Source: Dokdonella_A sp014338185 (lineage in GTDB: Bacteria > Pseudomonadota > Gammaproteobacteria > Xanthomonadales > Rhodanobacteraceae). Taken from it: a stretch of 64,000 nt of DNA. Every line of letters begins with the position of its first letter. Positions within the stretch are counted from its first letter, which is position 1. The notes beneath the pieces were generated by a model. It worked only from the letters and a program-made list of their open reading frames with translations. It was not told the DNA's origin and did no database searches. Of the stretch, positions 27,883 through 37,431 are shown one piece after another. The stretch covers positions 85,805-149,804 of the forward strand of contig SZOS01000002.1 of the NCBI GenBank assembly GCA_030263295.1, in the 5' to 3' direction. The translations under genes and the position numbers were made by a program.

Positions 27883-27936
27883 GGCCGTGGGGCCGGGCCG
27901 GTGCGACCCCACACCCACCTGGACGCCGGAAGCGGC

Positions 27937-29967
27937 TTACCAGATCTTCACCTGTTGCTCGCCGCTGCGCACCATCGGATCGCCGGCCTTGCAGGCGAAG
28001 GCGCGCGCGAAGGCCGCCATGTTGGAAGGGGCGCCGATCGCGCGGAACCTGGCCGGTGCGTGCGGGTCGGTGTTGAGCAGCACGAGCTGGGCCTTGTCGC
28101 GGATGTTACCGCGCCACACCCGCGCCCAGTTGAGGAAGAAGCGCTGGTCGCGGCCGAGGCCGTCGATCATCGGGTCGGGTTGCCCGGCGGTGGCGGCCTG
28201 CAGCGCATCGTAGGCAAACGCAAGGCCGCCCAGGTCGCCGATGTTCTCGCCCAGCGTGAGCTTGCCGTTGACGTGCTGGTCGGGGTGGTCGGCCAGCGGC
28301 ACGTAGGCATCGAACTGGGCGACGAGGCGCGCGCTGCGTTCGTCGAAACGGTCGCGGTCCTGCTGGGTCCACCAGTTGACATTGTTGCCGGCGCCGTCGA
28401 ACTGGCTGCCCTTGTCATCGAAGCCGTGGCCCGACTCATGCCCGATCACGGCGCCGATGCCGCCATAGTTGATCGCATCGTCGCCGTCGGCGTAGAAGAA
28501 CGGCGGCTGCAGGATCGCGGCCGGAAAGTTGATCGTGTTGGTGGCCGCGCTGTAGTAGGCGTTGACCGTCTGCGGCGTCATGAACCACTCGTAGCGGTCG
28601 GTGGGCTTGCCGATCTTGTCGAGCTGGTAGCGGTAATTGAATGCCGCTGCCGCACGCAGGTTGGCGTAGTAGTCGCTGGGCACGATCTTGAGTCCGTCCC
28701 AGGTGCGCCAGGTGTCGGGATAGCCGATCTTGGGCAGGAACGTCGACCACTTGGCCAAGGCCTTCTCGCGCGTGGGTTGGCTCATCCAGTCGAGCCGTTC
28801 CAGTCGCGCCTTCATCGCGTTGTTGACGTTGTCGACCAGTTGCTGCGCGCGTGCCTTGGCCGCGGGCGGGAAGTAGTCCTTCACGTACAGCTCGCCCAGT
28901 GCCATGCCCATGCCGGCATTGACCGCGTCGAGCACGCGCTTCCAGCGGGCGCGCTGCTCGGGTTGGCCGTTGAGCGTGTGGTCGTGGAAGTCGAAGTGGG
29001 CCTGCTGGAACGGCTGCGACAGGAACGGCGCGGCATCGTCGATCGTGTGCGCGGTGAGGTAGTCGCGCCATTGCGTGGCCGGAACGTCGGCGAGCATCGC
29101 GTCGAACTCGGCGAAGAACTTCGGCTGCGACAGCGACAAGCCGTCGCCCGGCGCCAGGTCCAGTGCCTTGAGAAAGGCGCCCCAGTCGAAGTGCGGCGTG
29201 AGCTTGTCGGCATCGGCCACGCTGACGAAGTGGTACTGGTTGGCCGGATCGCGCAGTTCGACGCGCGACAGCGAGGCCTTGGCCAGGCGCGTCTCGAAGG
29301 CGAGCACGTCCTGTGCCTTGCGCGCAGCGAGCGGGCGCTTGACGCCGGTGAGTTCGAACAGCCTGGCGAGATAGGCGACGTAGGCGGCACGGATGTCCTT
29401 GTGCTCGTCCTTGCTGTAGTAGTCGGGCGTGGGCAGGCCGAGCCCACCCTGGCGCGCGAACGCGATCTGGCGGCGCGCATCCTTGTAGTCGGCGCCGGGG
29501 CCGAAGTGGAAGCCGATGCCGTCGCCACGCGCAAAGGCCCGTCCGAGCCAGGCAGTGATGTCGCGCGTGTTGCGCAGCCGCGCGATCGCCGCCAGGTCGG
29601 GCTTGAGCGGAGCGTACCCGGCCTTGTCGATCGCCGCCTCATCCATGCCCGAGCGGTACAGCCAGCCGATCTTCTGCTCGATCGAGCCAGGCGCGGCCGC
29701 GTCGGCACCCCGCTCGGCCCGCTCCACCAGCGCGTGCTGGGCGGCGAGGCTCTTCTCACGCAGTTCATCGAACGCGCCCCAGCGGGTCTTGTCCGCCGGG
29801 ATCGGATTGGCGGCGACCCACTTGCCGTTGACGTAGGCGTTGAAATCCACGCAGGGCGATACCGATCGGTCGAGATCGCCGACGTCGAACACCGGCGCCG
29901 CCGCGAGCGGGATGCTCACGGCCAGGGTGAGGACGGATACCAGCAGGCGCGGTGTGGGGAGTGGCAT
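27937..29967 (-). CDS. M13 family zinc metallopeptidase (neprilysin-like)
   Basis: An exported peptidase of 676 residues with a signal peptide (about 1-23) and no lipobox. The zinc site is HESGH at 510-514, and the third ligand E574 is in GENIGD. NAYYSAATNTINFPA and the C-terminal KAGDPMVRSGEQQVKIW are typical of M13. The enzyme cleaves oligopeptides on the amino side of hydrophobic residues, probably in the periplasm. The start at 29967 has GAGG upstream. It is the second of two tandem M13 genes on this strand (141 bases apart), clearly paralogous along their whole length. Confidence 0.93.
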   Translation of the reverse strand: MPLPTPRLLVSVLTLAVSIPLAAAPVFDVGDLDRSVSPCVDFNAYVNGKWVAANPIPADKTRWGAFDELREKSLAAQHALVERAERGADAAAPGSIEQKIGWLYRSGMDEAAIDKAGYAPLKPDLAAIARLRNTRDITAWLGRAFARGDGIGFHFGPGADYKDARRQIAFARQGGLGLPTPDYYSKDEHKDIRAAYVAYLARLFELTGVKRPLAARKAQDVLAFETRLAKASLSRVELRDPANQYHFVSVADADKLTPHFDWGAFLKALDLAPGDGLSLSQPKFFAEFDAMLADVPATQWRDYLTAHTIDDAAPFLSQPFQQAHFDFHDHTLNGQPEQRARWKRVLDAVNAGMGMALGELYVKDYFPPAAKARAQQLVDNVNNAMKARLERLDWMSQPTREKALAKWSTFLPKIGYPDTWRTWDGLKIVPSDYYANLRAAAAFNYRYQLDKIGKPTDRYEWFMTPQTVNAYYSAATNTINFPAAILQPPFFYADGDDAINYGGIGAVIGHESGHGFDDKGSQFDGAGNNVNWWTQQDRDRFDERSARLVAQFDAYVPLADHPDQHVNGKLTLGENIGDLGGLAFAYDALQAATAGQPDPMIDGLGRDQRFFLNWARVWRGNIRDKAQLVLLNTDPHAPARFRAIGAPSNMAAFARAFACKAGDPMVRSGEQQVKIW

Positions 29968-30108
29968 GGCGGCAACCTCGTGCGTCGAATGACGAAACCT
30001 TGAAGTGTCAGTGGGTGCGCGCGACCGGCGCGGGCGCCCGCGCAGGCCACGGCGCGCCCGCAGCGTGGCCGTGGTGCGGGTGCGGCCTGCGCCGGTGGCG
30101 AGCCTGCG

Positions 30109-32133
30109 TCACCAGATCTTCACCTGCTGGTCGCCACTGCGCACCATCGCATCGCCCGCCTTGCATGAGAACGCCGTCGCGAACTGCGGCATGTTGGACG
30201 GCGCCGCCATCGCGCGGTACTGCGCGGGCGCATGCGGGTCGGCGTTGAGCATCACCTGCAGCTGTTCGGGGCGGATCGACCCGCGCCACACCCGCGCCCA
30301 GTTGAGGAAGAAGCGCTGGTCGGGCGTGTAGCCGTCGATCTTGGCGTCCTGTTCCGGATGGGCCTTGAGCGTGCGCTGGAACGCGTCCCATGCCACGTTG
30401 ATGCCGCCGAGATCGGCGATGTTCTCGCCCAGCGTGAGCCGGCCGTTGACGTGCTTGCCCGGCAACGGCTCGTAGGCGTCGAACTGCTTGACCAGCTTGT
30501 CGGTGCGGGCGTCGAACTTGTTGCGATCGTCCTTGGTCCACCAGTTGACATTGTTGCCCTGCGCATCGAACTGGCTGCCCTCGTCGTCGAAGCCGTGGGT
30601 GGCCTCGTGGCCGATCACCGCGCCGATGCCGCCGTAGTTGAGCGCATCGTCGGCCTTGAAGTCGAAGAACGGCGGCTGCAGGATCGCAGCCGGGAAGTTG
30701 ATCGTGTTGTCGCTGGGGTTGTAGTAGGCGTTGACCGTCTGCGGGGTCATGCCCCATTCGAGGCGGTCGGTGGGCTGGCCGATCTTGGCCACGTCCCAGG
30801 CGTTGTTGAAGCGTGCGGCCGCCATCACGTTGCCATAATAGTCGCCGGGCTTGATGGACAGGCCCGACCAGTCGCGCCACTTGTCGGGATAGCCGATCTT
30901 GGGCAGGAAGGTGCCCCACTTCTCCAGCGCCTTGGTCTTGGTCGCATCGCTCATCCAGTCCAGGTGCTCGATGCGGGTCTTGAGCGCGGCCACCACGTTG
31001 GTCACCAGTTCCTGCGCGCGCTGCTTGGCGGCCGGCGGGAAGGCCTTGGCCACGTACAGTTCGCCCAGCGCCATGCCCATGCTGCGATTGGTGGCGCCGA
31101 GCACGCGCTTCCAGCGCGCTTCCTGCTCCTTCTGGCCGCTGAGCGTCTTCTTGTAGAACTCGAACGACTCGGTGGCGAAGGCCTTGGACAGGTAGGGCGC
31201 GGCGTTGTCGATCGCATGCGCGCGCAGGTAGGCCTGCCAGTGCGCCACCGGCACGTCGACGATCATCTTGTCCATCTCGGCGAAGAACCTGGGCTGCGAC
31301 AGCGAGAAGCCGCCCTTGATGTCGGCCTTCTGCGCGGCAAGGAACTTGCTCCACGGGAAGTTGGGCGATGCCGCGTCGGCCTGCGCGACGGTCACGAAGT
31401 GGTACTGGTTTTCGGGCTTGCGCCATTCCACCGGGGTAAGCGATGCCGTGGCCAGGCGCGTCTCGAACGCCAGCACGCGCTCGGCGTCACGCTTGGCGGT
31501 GGCGGCGTCGCTGCCGGCCAGCTCGAGCATCTTGGCGACGTGGGCCTTGTAGGCTTCGCGCAATTCCTTGTACTCGGCCTTGCTGTAGTACTCGGCCGTG
31601 GGCAGGGACAGTCCGCCCTGCATCGCGAATGCGATCTGGATCTTGGAGTCCTTGAAGTCGGGACCGGCCCCGAACATGAACAGGTCGCCCTGGCCGCGCG
31701 CCATCGCGTCGGTGAGGTAGGCGGTGATGTCGGCCGGCTTTTGGATCGCGGCGATGCGTGCCAGCTCGGGCTCGAGCGGGGTGATGCCGGCCTTCTCGAT
31801 CGCGGCCTCGTCCATGCCCGCGCGATAGAACCAACCGATCTTCTGCTCGATCGAGCCGGCACTGGCCTGGTCGGCACCGCGCGCGGCGGCCTCGACGATC
31901 TCGTGCTGGGTCTGCAGGCTCTGCTCGCGCAGTGCATCGAATGCGCCCCAGCGCGTCTTGTCGGCCGGAATCGGGTTGGCTGCCACCCACTTGGCGTTGA
32001 CGAACGCATTGAAGTCGGCACAGGGATTGAGCTTGGTGTCGAGTTCGCTGGTATCGAACGAGGCGGCCACGGCGCCGGTCGACAGCGCGGCGCAGATCGC
32101 CAGTGGCAGGTGTTTGCGGAACAACGCGTTCAT
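30109..32133 (-). CDS. M13 family zinc metallopeptidase (tandem paralogue)
   Basis: An exported neprilysin-like peptidase of 674 residues. A signal peptide (about 1-22, ending GAVAAS) is followed by SELDTKLNPCADFNAFVNAK, nearly matching its neighbour. The zinc site is HEATH at 509-513, with GENIADLGG following. The C-terminus ends AMVRSGDQQVKIW. GGAG six bases before the ATG at 32133 sets the start; the frame could extend to 32481 but lacks support. It lies upstream of the other M13 gene on the same strand, so they may share a transcript. The two differ enough in sequence to have distinct substrate ranges. Confidence 0.93.
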   Translation of the reverse strand: MNALFRKHLPLAICAALSTGAVAASFDTSELDTKLNPCADFNAFVNAKWVAANPIPADKTRWGAFDALREQSLQTQHEIVEAAARGADQASAGSIEQKIGWFYRAGMDEAAIEKAGITPLEPELARIAAIQKPADITAYLTDAMARGQGDLFMFGAGPDFKDSKIQIAFAMQGGLSLPTAEYYSKAEYKELREAYKAHVAKMLELAGSDAATAKRDAERVLAFETRLATASLTPVEWRKPENQYHFVTVAQADAASPNFPWSKFLAAQKADIKGGFSLSQPRFFAEMDKMIVDVPVAHWQAYLRAHAIDNAAPYLSKAFATESFEFYKKTLSGQKEQEARWKRVLGATNRSMGMALGELYVAKAFPPAAKQRAQELVTNVVAALKTRIEHLDWMSDATKTKALEKWGTFLPKIGYPDKWRDWSGLSIKPGDYYGNVMAAARFNNAWDVAKIGQPTDRLEWGMTPQTVNAYYNPSDNTINFPAAILQPPFFDFKADDALNYGGIGAVIGHEATHGFDDEGSQFDAQGNNVNWWTKDDRNKFDARTDKLVKQFDAYEPLPGKHVNGRLTLGENIADLGGINVAWDAFQRTLKAHPEQDAKIDGYTPDQRFFLNWARVWRGSIRPEQLQVMLNADPHAPAQYRAMAAPSNMPQFATAFSCKAGDAMVRSGDQQVKIW

Positions 32134-32314
32134 CGAAGACTCCATGGCAAGGGATGTGGCAGGTGGGCCTGCAGGTCGCACGGGTCGTGGCGTGCGGATG
32201 GGCACGCGTGCGATGCAAGCGGCAGGGCGATGCGCGAGGGTAACGCGTGCGGGGCCGGCACGGCCCGTGTCAAAGGTCACTGCCGAGGCAAGGTTTCCGT
32301 TCCGGAACAGCGTG

Positions 32315-34156
32315 TTATCGGGAGGTGGCCGTACCCGCGCCCGCACCCGTCCCGGCACCCGTGGCGCTGGCGACGGCGGCGCTGTCCAGGCGCACGACCG
32401 GATAGGCGCCCACGCGCTGGGTCGCGTACCACGGCGAGCGCCGGTAGAAGAAGTCCAGGCGCGCCCAAGGCGATGCGGCAAAGGCCGTGTCGCTGGCCAG
32501 GCGCTGTTCGAACTCCTGCCGCAGCGCGGGATCGCGCGCGAGCATGTCGCGCGCGATCTGCTCGGTCACGCGCGGATCGGCGTATTCCTTCTGTTCGAAG
32601 ATGGCATCGAACAGGCCCCAGCGCAGCAGCGAATCGCTGGCCTGCGGTTCGAGCAGGTTGATCGCGACATTGGCCAGCGGCTGGTCCAGCGGCACGAGGA
32701 CCGCGCCGGGTGCGAACGCGAGCGTGGCCGGCTTGCGCGCCTGCTCGAAGCGCGTGAGCAGGTGGTGGCCCTCGAACGGCTTGCCGGCCCATTGCGGCGC
32801 ATCGAGTTGGTCGTGCTCGACCGCGAGTTCGAGCGCATGGTCGATGCGCTGCACGCGGATGCCGTGCAGGCGCAGGCGTTCGACCACCTGCGGCCAGCCG
32901 CTGGGCACGAGGTAGGCGGCCGGCAGCGACACGGTCTGGCTCGCCACCAGGTCGCGGTAATGCGGCACCACGTAGGTGCGCGGCCGACGAGGGTCGTAGC
33001 GCACCCAGTCGCCGCCCGAGATGTCGCTGGGGGTGTGGCTCCAGGCATAGCCCTTGAGCGTGAACGGCACCGATTGGGTCGAGGTCTTGAATGCGACCGC
33101 AAGGCTCGCGCCGCCCTTGCGCCCGCGCGCGACGGTGTCGGCATCGGCCTGGGTGACCGCGCGGCGCAGCGCGCCCTCGTCGCGCGCGAGCCGTTCGAGC
33201 GTGGCCAGCACGAAGTCATGCGCGGCGCGCACGCGTACCGCGTAGGGCTTGAGCATGTGCGTCTCCACCAGCAGCGCGGCGCGGTTGCGCAGCGCCACGT
33301 AGCCGGTCGAGAAGCGCGGACCCGAGCCGAAGTTGCTGATGCCCTTGCGCAGATCGCCGCCATCGACCAGTTCCAGGTAGGGCGCCGCGAGGTGCCGCTT
33401 GCGCTCGTAGGCGGGCACGATGTCGCGCTCGAAGGCCTCGCCCTGCCAGCGCTGCACGGCCGGATGCAGCGGCCCCCACTGCTCCATGTACCACATGAGG
33501 TCGTACTGGTAGTCGGCGCCGTCGGTGGTGTGGATGTCGAGGAACAGGTCCGGGTGCCATGCGTCGAACATCGCCAGCCACGCGCGCATCTCGGGCGCGT
33601 CGGCCTTCATGTAGTCGCGGTTGAGGTTGAGGTTCTGCGCCGTCGCGCGAAAGCCCATCTGCTGCGGCCCGTTCTGGTTGATGCGGTTCCACGGGCTGGA
33701 GTTCTCGTGGCCGTCGACGTTGAAGATCGGCAGCCACAGCAGGATCGTGTGGTCGAGCAGGTGACGGTGCCCGCGCTTGAACGCGAGGTCACGCAGCAGC
33801 ATGAGCGCGGCGTCCTTGCCCTCGATCTCGCCGGCATGGATGCCTGCCTGCACCAGCACGATGGTCTTGCCCGAGGCGCGTGCGGCCTGCGGTGTGAACT
33901 CGCCGCCGCCGGCCGCGACCACGAGCATGAGATCGCGGCCTTCGGGCGACACCCCGAAGCGCGTGAGCTGCAGGGTGCCGGGTGCGGCCTCGGCCAGGCG
34001 CTGCAGGTAGGCGCGCGTGTCGGCGTAGGAGGGCGTGGTGCGGAACTGCGCGCGTTCGGCCGGCGTGGTCCAGTCGGCGGCGCCTGTGGCGCCATGCGCG
34101 AACGGCGCCAGGCAGCAGGCGAGGAGCAGCAGGCACAGCGAGCGCAGCAGGTTCAT
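32315..34156 (-). CDS. Secreted M14 family zinc carboxypeptidase
   Basis: An exported protein of 613 residues with a signal peptide (1-22). The N-terminal half is an M14 carboxypeptidase domain. Zinc ligands H107 and E110 are in GIHAGEIEG and H209 is in LDIHTTDG; NLNRD (177-181) supplies the substrate arginine region. The C-terminal half is not assigned. M14 enzymes remove C-terminal residues or cut peptidoglycan peptides; the substrate here is unknown. The ATG overlaps the stop of the DUF502 gene by four bases (ATGA), so the two are coupled. The palindrome GTTCCGGAAC lies just after the stop. Confidence 0.88.
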   Translation of the reverse strand: MNLLRSLCLLLLACCLAPFAHGATGAADWTTPAERAQFRTTPSYADTRAYLQRLAEAAPGTLQLTRFGVSPEGRDLMLVVAAGGGEFTPQAARASGKTIVLVQAGIHAGEIEGKDAALMLLRDLAFKRGHRHLLDHTILLWLPIFNVDGHENSSPWNRINQNGPQQMGFRATAQNLNLNRDYMKADAPEMRAWLAMFDAWHPDLFLDIHTTDGADYQYDLMWYMEQWGPLHPAVQRWQGEAFERDIVPAYERKRHLAAPYLELVDGGDLRKGISNFGSGPRFSTGYVALRNRAALLVETHMLKPYAVRVRAAHDFVLATLERLARDEGALRRAVTQADADTVARGRKGGASLAVAFKTSTQSVPFTLKGYAWSHTPSDISGGDWVRYDPRRPRTYVVPHYRDLVASQTVSLPAAYLVPSGWPQVVERLRLHGIRVQRIDHALELAVEHDQLDAPQWAGKPFEGHHLLTRFEQARKPATLAFAPGAVLVPLDQPLANVAINLLEPQASDSLLRWGLFDAIFEQKEYADPRVTEQIARDMLARDPALRQEFEQRLASDTAFAASPWARLDFFYRRSPWYATQRVGAYPVVRLDSAAVASATGAGTGAGAGTATSR

Positions 34157-34794
34157 GGCGGATTCCCCGAAATCGGAAATGGCAGCGGGTCGGGCGAGGT
34201 GGCGCCAACCGACAGCACGAACGCCATCGCCTGGTCCACGCTCCAGTCGGTAGCGGTGAGTTGCGCGACCGGCACGATCTCAAGGTAGCCGCCGGTCGGG
34301 TTGGGTGTGGTGGGGATGTAGACCGCGGCATGCTCCACTCCCGCCGCGTCGCGAAACACGCGCGTGACGAAGCCGATCGTGCGCAGTTCGGGCGAGGGGA
34401 ATGCGACCAGCACCACACGCTGGGTGCCGCCGGGCTTGCTCTGCAGCATCGCCATGAGCTTCTTGGCCCCGCCATAGATGCTGTGGGCAATCGGGATGTG
34501 CTCGATCAGGCGCTCGAACAGCGCCAGCACGCGCTGGCCAAGCACGCGCGAGGCCGCGAAGCCGATCACGTACAGCAGCACCAGTGTGCTCACGAACGCG
34601 AGCATCGACAGCAGCCAGTCCTGGCGCAGGTGGCCGAGCGTGTCGGGATAGGCGTTGACGAGCGCGGTGATCCACGGCAGGTTGACGTCCGACAGCAGCG
34701 CGAAGATCCACTTGAACACGATCCAGGTCAGCCAGATCGGAATGATCGTGAGCAGGCCGGCGAACAGGTAGCGTTGGATATGGAGGGAGCGCAT
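34153..34794 (-). CDS. DUF502 family membrane protein
   Basis: About 213 residues. Two membrane helices (about 11-31 and 55-78) are followed by a conserved cytoplasmic region (IPIAHSIYGGAKKL, then VVLVAFPSPE, then VYIPTTPNPTGGYLEIVP), which is the DUF502 signature. The function of the family is unknown. It has been noted as a broadly conserved inner-membrane protein in proteobacteria and plants. It is translationally coupled to the downstream M14 carboxypeptidase. The ATG at 34794 starts the family sequence; a GTG at 34821 is an alternative. Confidence 0.88.
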   Translation of the reverse strand: MRSLHIQRYLFAGLLTIIPIWLTWIVFKWIFALLSDVNLPWITALVNAYPDTLGHLRQDWLLSMLAFVSTLVLLYVIGFAASRVLGQRVLALFERLIEHIPIAHSIYGGAKKLMAMLQSKPGGTQRVVLVAFPSPELRTIGFVTRVFRDAAGVEHAAVYIPTTPNPTGGYLEIVPVAQLTATDWSVDQAMAFVLSVGATSPDPLPFPISGNPP

Positions 34795-34961
34795 GGGAAT
34801 CCCGGTCGATTGGCGTGGCACCCGCCGCTGCGCGAAGATGGCACCGGGATTCTAGCCGAGGCGAGGGGAGAGCCGATGGCATCACGGACATCACGATCAC
34901 CCATGCGGGGCGGCACGCGCACGGCGGCACGGGCGCGCCACCGGGCCCGCGGGAGCGCCGC

Positions 34962-35558
34962 ATGAGCACGTCCGCCGATCGCATCGTGGTGGCGCTCATG
35001 GGCCTGCCCGGTGCCGGCAAGACCACCATCGCGCGCGCGCTCGAGCGCGAGCTGGCGTTGCGGCGCATCTGCCGCGATGCGATCCGCGCGGCGATGTTCC
35101 CCACCTGCAGCTACACGCGCATGGAAAAGCGCGCCGCGTTCCGTGGCGTGCTCATGGCGCTGGAGATCAACTGCGTGCTTGGCGCCCCGAGCGTGCTCGA
35201 CGGCATGACGTTCGCGCGGCGCAAGGACTTCGATGCGGTGGCGGCCACCGCCGCCCAGCACGGCCATGCCGTGCTGCCGCTGCTGGTGGAGTGCCGGCCT
35301 TCGCTCGCGCGCCTGCGCATCGAGCGTGACGTCGCGCGCGGCAGCCATCCGGCCGGTGATCGCCTGCCGGCGCTGGTCGATGCGATGACCACGCGCTTCG
35401 ACGCGCCGCCCGAGGGCACGCTGCGCATCGACGGCGAGGCGCCATCGGCGCAGATGTGCGCGCAGGCCCTGCTGGTGGTCAACGCCTGGCGCAGCGGCCG
35501 CAGCGCGCAGGCTCAGGGCCCGGTCGCGGCATCCGACCCAGCCGGATCGGTGGCGTAG
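34962..35558 (+). CDS. P-loop AAA-type kinase-like protein
   Basis: A cytoplasmic protein of 198 residues. The Walker A loop GLPGAGKT is at 14-21, with a small-molecule kinase layout (R-D-x-I-R following the second strand, and arginine-rich LID-like RIERDVARGSHP). It resembles the predicted kinases related to gluconate or zeta-toxin kinases (AAA_33). The substrate is unknown, and no antitoxin gene is nearby, so a toxin role is not supported. GGGAG six bases before the ATG at 34962 fixes the start. The last 46 bases overlap the convergent TIGR03032 gene. Confidence 0.8.
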   Translation: MSTSADRIVVALMGLPGAGKTTIARALERELALRRICRDAIRAAMFPTCSYTRMEKRAAFRGVLMALEINCVLGAPSVLDGMTFARRKDFDAVAATAAQHGHAVLPLLVECRPSLARLRIERDVARGSHPAGDRLPALVDAMTTRFDAPPEGTLRIDGEAPSAQMCAQALLVVNAWRSGRSAQAQGPVAASDPAGSVA

Positions 35559-36703
35559 CCGTTGCCGGGCGTCGCTATCGCGTCGGGCTTGGGCTGGGTG
35601 AAGCCGACTTCGCGCAGCGCCTCGTCCGGCAGTGCGTAGGAATTGGTGAGGTATTCGCCTTCGCTGATGATTTCCGGGAACAGCACGCCGGGCACCGCCT
35701 GCACCGCGAAGATCTCCTGCACCGCGCCGGTGAACTTGAGCAGCGCGATGGTCTTGCCGGTGTCCAGGTGCACCACCCAGACGCCGCTTTGCCGGTCGCG
35801 GTTGTCATCGGTGATCTCGATGTCGGTGAATGCGTTGGATTCGCGCAGCTGCGACAGGCCGATGAAGGCGAGCGGGCCGAGGAAGTCCAGGCCGCGCGCA
35901 AAGCCGGGCACACTCGCGAAGTCGCTCTTCTCGCCGCTCTTGGGATCGATCGTGACGAGCTTGCCGCGCCCCGATTCCAGCACCCATAGCTTGCCCTCGT
36001 ACCAGCGCGGCGAGTGCGGCATCGACAGTCCACGCGTGATGATGCGGTCGGTGGCCATGTCGATGAGCAGGCCGCCATCGCGCTTGTTCTTGCGCCAGCC
36101 TTGCGGCTCGTTGCTGTCGCCCAGTGCGGTCAGGTAGCGCGGCTTGCCATCGCGCATGCCCAGGCCGTTGAGGTGGCAGCGGTCCTCCGGCGCGTAGTGG
36201 CTCACGAAGCGTGGCCGCCAGCGCGGCACGAAGCTCGACTTGGTGTCGAGCGTGCACAGGCACGAGAACAGCGTGTTCACGAACCACAGGTCGCCGTGCT
36301 TGTCCCACGCCATCTCGTGGATGTCGATCGCGCCGGTGATGTGGCCGCGGCGCGCCATGTACACGGCGTCGTGGCGCGGCGGATCCTGCAGGCGCTTGGC
36401 CACCGCCGGCATGTTGCGGAACTCGGCAATCTCGATCGAGGTCCCCAGCGCGAGGCGTTCGGTGTCGGCGGCCATGCCCATCGGGCGGGTGAAATTGCGG
36501 AAATGGGTGTTGATCGATGCGCCGTCGGGCCGCAGGATCACGAGCTTGCCGGCCTGGTAGGTGCTCACCAGCAGGCAACTGCGCAGTTGCCGCAGCAGTT
36601 CCGGAAAGTTGTTCGTGTGCATGCTGCCCAGCACCTGGTTCACATCCGGGGCGGGTGCGGCGTCGGCAGGCACGGGAACGGCAGGCGTGGCGTAGCTGTT
36701 CAT
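35513..36703 (-). CDS. TIGR03032 family protein (DUF4915)
   Basis: A protein of 396 residues without a signal peptide. Recognisable family segments are LLVSTYQAGKLVILR (about 45-59), FTRPMGMA, HEMAWDKHGDLWFVNTLFSCL, RCHLNGLG and PHSPRWYEGKLWVLESGRG. The repeating pattern suggests a beta-propeller-like fold. The family has no known function. The start at 36703 gives the expected N-terminus. The gene overlaps the convergent kinase by 46 bases at its 3' end, and the acetyltransferase-like gene lies upstream on the same strand. Confidence 0.85.
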   Translation of the reverse strand: MNSYATPAVPVPADAAPAPDVNQVLGSMHTNNFPELLRQLRSCLLVSTYQAGKLVILRPDGASINTHFRNFTRPMGMAADTERLALGTSIEIAEFRNMPAVAKRLQDPPRHDAVYMARRGHITGAIDIHEMAWDKHGDLWFVNTLFSCLCTLDTKSSFVPRWRPRFVSHYAPEDRCHLNGLGMRDGKPRYLTALGDSNEPQGWRKNKRDGGLLIDMATDRIITRGLSMPHSPRWYEGKLWVLESGRGKLVTIDPKSGEKSDFASVPGFARGLDFLGPLAFIGLSQLRESNAFTDIEITDDNRDRQSGVWVVHLDTGKTIALLKFTGAVQEIFAVQAVPGVLFPEIISEGEYLTNSYALPDEALREVGFTQPKPDAIATPGNGYATDPAGSDAATGP

Positions 36704-36732
36704 GGCGTCGGGCGTGATGCGGGGTGACTGAT

Positions 36733-36750
36733 CCTGCCATGCGCGGCAGG
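36733..36750 (-). terminator. Hairpin after the acetyltransferase-like gene
   Basis: CCTGCC (36733-36738) pairs perfectly with GGCAGG (36745-36750) over a six-base loop, 23 bases after the stop at 36774 on the minus strand. There is no T-run. A candidate terminator. Confidence 0.4.
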
Positions 36751-36773
36751 CGTGCGACAGGCGATGCGTTGCC

Positions 36774-37331
36774 TCAAGCCGACTGTGCCGGCGGCTTCAG
36801 CCGCGCGCCCTTGAAGTACAGCGCGCGCAGGTCGAGCCCGCGGTCGCTGCGACCGATGTACACGAAGCGCGGGTTGAACCAGGTCGCCATGCGGCCGCGT
36901 TCCTTGAAGCGGTCGTTCTCCAGTTCGAGCAGCACGCCGATGCACGGATAGTCGTGGGCGCGCGCGTGCTCCTCCAGCAGCACGCAGGAGCGCTTGAGCA
37001 GCGACATCACCAGTGGACTGGCGCGCCAGCGTGCGCCGACGAAGGTGCGCCAGTAGTACATCGGTTGCGCCAGCCGCGGTGGCGTGACGGCGATCGCGGT
37101 GCACACGCCGGCCACCGCGCCATCGGCCGAGCGCGCGTGCATGACCACTTGGCGCACGCGCTGCGCCATGGCGGCCTCGTCGTTGAGAGCGCCCTCGGCC
37201 ACCCAGAACGCCTTGATCGCGGCGGCGTCGTCAGCATGGATCTCGGGCCAGTTGACCACGAAGCGGAAGCCGGTCGCATCACTGTGGCCGGCTGCGGTGT
37301 CGGGCCCGGTTGGGGCTTGGTCGGGAGCCAT
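36774..37331 (-). CDS. GNAT-like acetyltransferase, uncharacterised
   Basis: A cytoplasmic protein of 185 residues. The layout (VVMHARSADGAVAGVCTAIAV, a central YYWRTFVGARWRASPLV, then LLKRSCVLLEEHA and an IGVLLELEN strand) suggests a GNAT fold with an acetyl-CoA-binding helix, though the usual R/Q-x-x-G-x-G/A loop is not clear. No substrate can be proposed. AGGAG before the ATG at 37331 sets the start; the frame reaching 37517 is not supported. Confidence 0.55.
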   Translation of the reverse strand: MAPDQAPTGPDTAAGHSDATGFRFVVNWPEIHADDAAAIKAFWVAEGALNDEAAMAQRVRQVVMHARSADGAVAGVCTAIAVTPPRLAQPMYYWRTFVGARWRASPLVMSLLKRSCVLLEEHARAHDYPCIGVLLELENDRFKERGRMATWFNPRFVYIGRSDRGLDLRALYFKGARLKPPAQSA

Positions 37332-37431
37332 GCGCGCTACTCCTGTGGATGAATCGCAATCATCGCGCATCGCCGTAGCCGCTGCAGCCCCGACACCGCC
37401 CGCCACCACCACCGGGTGCCACATGACACTG

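Noticed and set aside
34962..35558. A zeta-toxin role for the P-loop kinase
   Set aside because: No antitoxin gene is adjacent, and the protein resembles general small-molecule kinases as much as zeta toxins.
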